DNA of 64,000 nt from contig JANLPR010000117.1 of assembly GCA_031367345.1 (NCBI GenBank), positions 1-64,000 on the forward strand, read 5' to 3'. Both the position numbers and the translations under genes were made by a program. Positions 62,269 through 64,000 of the stretch are shown one piece after another (the first letter of the stretch is position 1; the number at the start of each line of letters is the position of its first letter). This stretch comes from JADKIH01 sp031367345. GTDB taxonomy: Bacteria > Bacteroidota > Bacteroidia > AKYH767-A > 2013-40CM-41-45. The notes below the pieces were generated by a model. That model was not told the origin of the DNA and did not search any database. It worked only from the letters and a program-made list of their open reading frames with translations.

Positions 62269-64000
62269 TTATTTAACTAATGTAACCCGGCCAATATAAT
62301 TGTGTGTTTGATTGAAAATGTCTCTAACTTGAATTATCCAATTGTATACATCATTCTGAGCAATTGTTTTTCCATTGTCAACTTTTCCATCCCAAGGAAT
62401 AGCTAGATTATTAGATTCGAAAATAAGTTTTCCCCAACGGTCGAAAATAGTTAAATTGTAAGTCGAGATCTCAAGTCCGTATGCTCCAAATGTGTCATTG
62501 ATTCCATCACCGTTAGGCGTAAAAGAATTTGGGATAAAAAATGTGTATTCAGGAATTATTTCAATCGTTTTATTTAACGTGTCTTTACAGCCATTAATAT
62601 TCTCAACGATCAATGAAACTAAATAGGTAGAGTATGGAGTCGGATTGTATAAATTCAATGGATCAGCTTTAGAAGAATTTTTTCCATCACCAAAATCCCA
62701 AAACCATCTGATTACATCAGGCGAACAATGATTTAAAAAAGTTACTCCCGACTCCAATGTAGTTGGCTGATCCGGAGTAAAACTAAAATCAGCTTCAGGA
62801 TTTGCGAATACATTAATGAGATTAGAAATAGTATTTGTATTTGAACAACCACCTGAAGAAATTGCAGTTAAAGAAATGGAGAAAGTCCCTGAATTTTCAA
62901 AACAGTAGTTTGGATTGATGTTCGTAGAAGCCGCTCCATTATCTCCAAAATTCCAAACATAGCTAAGCGCATTCGCACTCGATTGATTGGTGAACTTCAC
63001 ACAAACAGGAGCACATCCTGAATTTATATCGGCTGAAAAGTTTGCTATAGGCAATGACAAAATGGCGATATCGACTGAAGCGCTCTGTGAATTTGTACAG
63101 GCATCAGTAACCGTAACGGTATAAGTAGTGCTAGCTAAGGGTGAGACAAGTGGACTTGAAATAAATGAATTGTTTAATCCTGTGGTAGGAGTCCATGAAT
63201 ATGAGTACGGTCCGTTTCCATTCGAAGCTATAGACGACAATGTTGCAGTTGCTCCATCACAAATAGATGTTGGACCATTCGCATACAATGAAAGTGGAAG
63301 TGTTGGTCGAACAGTAATCATTTGTGGTGACGATGTACAACCGTTTATATCGGTTGCAATAACGGAATAGTCGGTTGCTGATATTGGTTGAGCAATTGGA
63401 TTTGAAATAATGGAAGAGTTTAAACCGATTGATGGTGACCATGAATAATTGTATGGGCCATTTCCACCGGAAGCTTGAGTAGATAAATTAGTTCCAGAAT
63501 TACAAGCTGTAGTGCTCACAATTGAACTTAGGCTTACAGGAAGTGGTTGATTGATTTGTACGGACGTAGAATTTAAACAGCCATTCGAATCTGTTACCTT
63601 GCATAAATAATTTCCTGCACAAAGTCCGCTTGCTAAATTTGAAAGTTGAAGTGGGGCAGTATTCCAAATGTAAGTGAATACGCCAGTTCCGCCGGATGCA
63701 GAAAGAGTTGCTGTTCCGTTGCAACTTGCAAAACATGTAGTCGGCGAATTGTTTAAGGTTGTGACTAGAATTGGGCTCGGTTCATTTACAAAAGCGCTTG
63801 CGCTTGAGGTGCAGCCAAATTTATCCGTCACTACTACAGAATAAAATCCGGAAATAAGATTGTTGCATGTATTCACAACACAACCATTCGACCAAGCAAA
63901 ATTATATGGAGGATAACCACCCGAAGAAGTAACTGAAACTTTGCCACTTGAATTTCCATTGCAAGTTAGATCTGTTGGAGTAACAGCAACGGACACTATA
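62269..64000 (-). CDS. 3' part of a giant SprB/PKD adhesin with T9SS type B tail
   Basis: The reading frame enters from the right edge of the window (5' end missing) and stops at 62269. The visible ~577 residues start with SprB-like repeats (TCNGNSSGKVSVTSSGGYPP and FAWSNG) and Ig-like/PKD blocks (SYVWNFGDNG, WFWDFGDGKN). The frame ends with a gliding-motility-type sorting domain (FIPNSFTPNGDGINDTF, FDRWGKLIFES, YIGRVTLVK). Such proteins are moved along the surface or act as adhesins. GTG codons inside the frame should not be taken as starts. The gene lies 111 bp upstream of the TonB receptor on the same strand. Confidence 0.93.
   Translation of the reverse strand, partial: IVSVAVTPTDLTCNGNSSGKVSVTSSGGYPPYNFAWSNGCVVNTCNNLISGFYSVVVTDKFGCTSSASAFVNEPSPILVTTLNNSPTTCFASCNGTATLSASGGTGVFTYIWNTAPLQLSNLASGLCAGNYLCKVTDSNGCLNSTSVQINQPLPVSLSSIVSTTACNSGTNLSTQASGGNGPYNYSWSPSIGLNSSIISNPIAQPISATDYSVIATDINGCTSSPQMITVRPTLPLSLYANGPTSICDGATATLSSIASNGNGPYSYSWTPTTGLNNSFISSPLVSPLASTTYTVTVTDACTNSQSASVDIAILSLPIANFSADINSGCAPVCVKFTNQSSANALSYVWNFGDNGAASTNINPNYCFENSGTFSISLTAISSGGCSNTNTISNLINVFANPEADFSFTPDQPTTLESGVTFLNHCSPDVIRWFWDFGDGKNSSKADPLNLYNPTPYSTYLVSLIVENINGCKDTLNKTIEIIPEYTFFIPNSFTPNGDGINDTFGAYGLEISTYNLTIFDRWGKLIFESNNLAIPWDGKVDNGKTIAQNDVYNWIIQVRDIFNQTHNYIGRVTLVK

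Noticed and set aside
59380..64000. SusC/SusD polysaccharide utilisation locus
   Set aside because: The receptor has no SusD gene beside it; the neighbour is an adhesin.

Overview
The window comes from a low-GC bacterium of the phylum Bacteroidota. The evidence is six secreted proteins with type IX secretion (T9SS) C-terminal sorting domains, including one gliding-motility-type C-terminus. There is also a TonB-dependent receptor with a carboxypeptidase-like N-terminal domain, DUF4369/TlpA lipoproteins, promoters of the Bacteroidota type (TTG, about 19 nt, TAnnTTTG), and little use of Shine-Dalgarno sites. Genus and family cannot be fixed from the sequence alone.

Layout. (1) 1-10250 is accessory DNA. 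It holds two attC-like sites bounding a small lipoprotein gene cassette, two secreted-protein genes, a hipB-hipS-hipT toxin-antitoxin module lying between two direct copies of a ~150-bp element, a decayed rhuM fragment, two secreted T9SS proteins followed by related 3' repeats, and a tight cluster of three small genes (HTH, zinc-finger, single-TM protein). An unrecognised gene next to tRNA-Asp closes the region. (2) 10400-17000 carries a pre-ATP-grasp-like/HAD fusion, a conserved small protein, an OmpA protein with calcium-type repeats, a GNAT gene broken by one stop codon and coupled to a 59-aa gene, and a sugar permease. (3) 17200-24700 is a sugar catabolism and housekeeping stretch: a Nudix-type regulator next to a perfect palindrome in front of pfkA, then gapN, a BadF-type sugar kinase, an SRPBCC protein, an M24-fold protein and lpxH. 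(4) 24666-32095 is a minus-strand run: M1 peptidase/barrel fusion, TlpA lipoprotein, choice-of-anchor-B protein, purine nucleoside phosphorylase and lpxK. (5) 32300-47000 is mostly core: Nif3, zinc-ribbon coiled coil, TPR protein, FadL-type porin, Tyr/Asn-rich lipoprotein, proS, CvfB, prfC, GNAT, a cytoplasmic trypsin-like protein and a methyltransferase. (6) 47540-59230 is a respiration/signalling block: three monohaem cytochromes c and an outer-membrane barrel in one operon, a tandem universal stress protein, then a four-gene phosphorelay whose first kinase starts with a decayed CheB-like domain followed by about eight PAS domains. (7) 59380-64000 holds a TonB receptor and the 3' part of a giant SprB-repeat/PKD adhesin.

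The most interesting points are the attC-bounded cassette, the catalytically dead CheB-PAS-kinase system next to a porin-cytochrome operon, the repeat-flanked hipBST module, and the palindrome linking the Nudix regulator to a pfkA-gapN operon. All calls come from reading the sequence; no database search was run.
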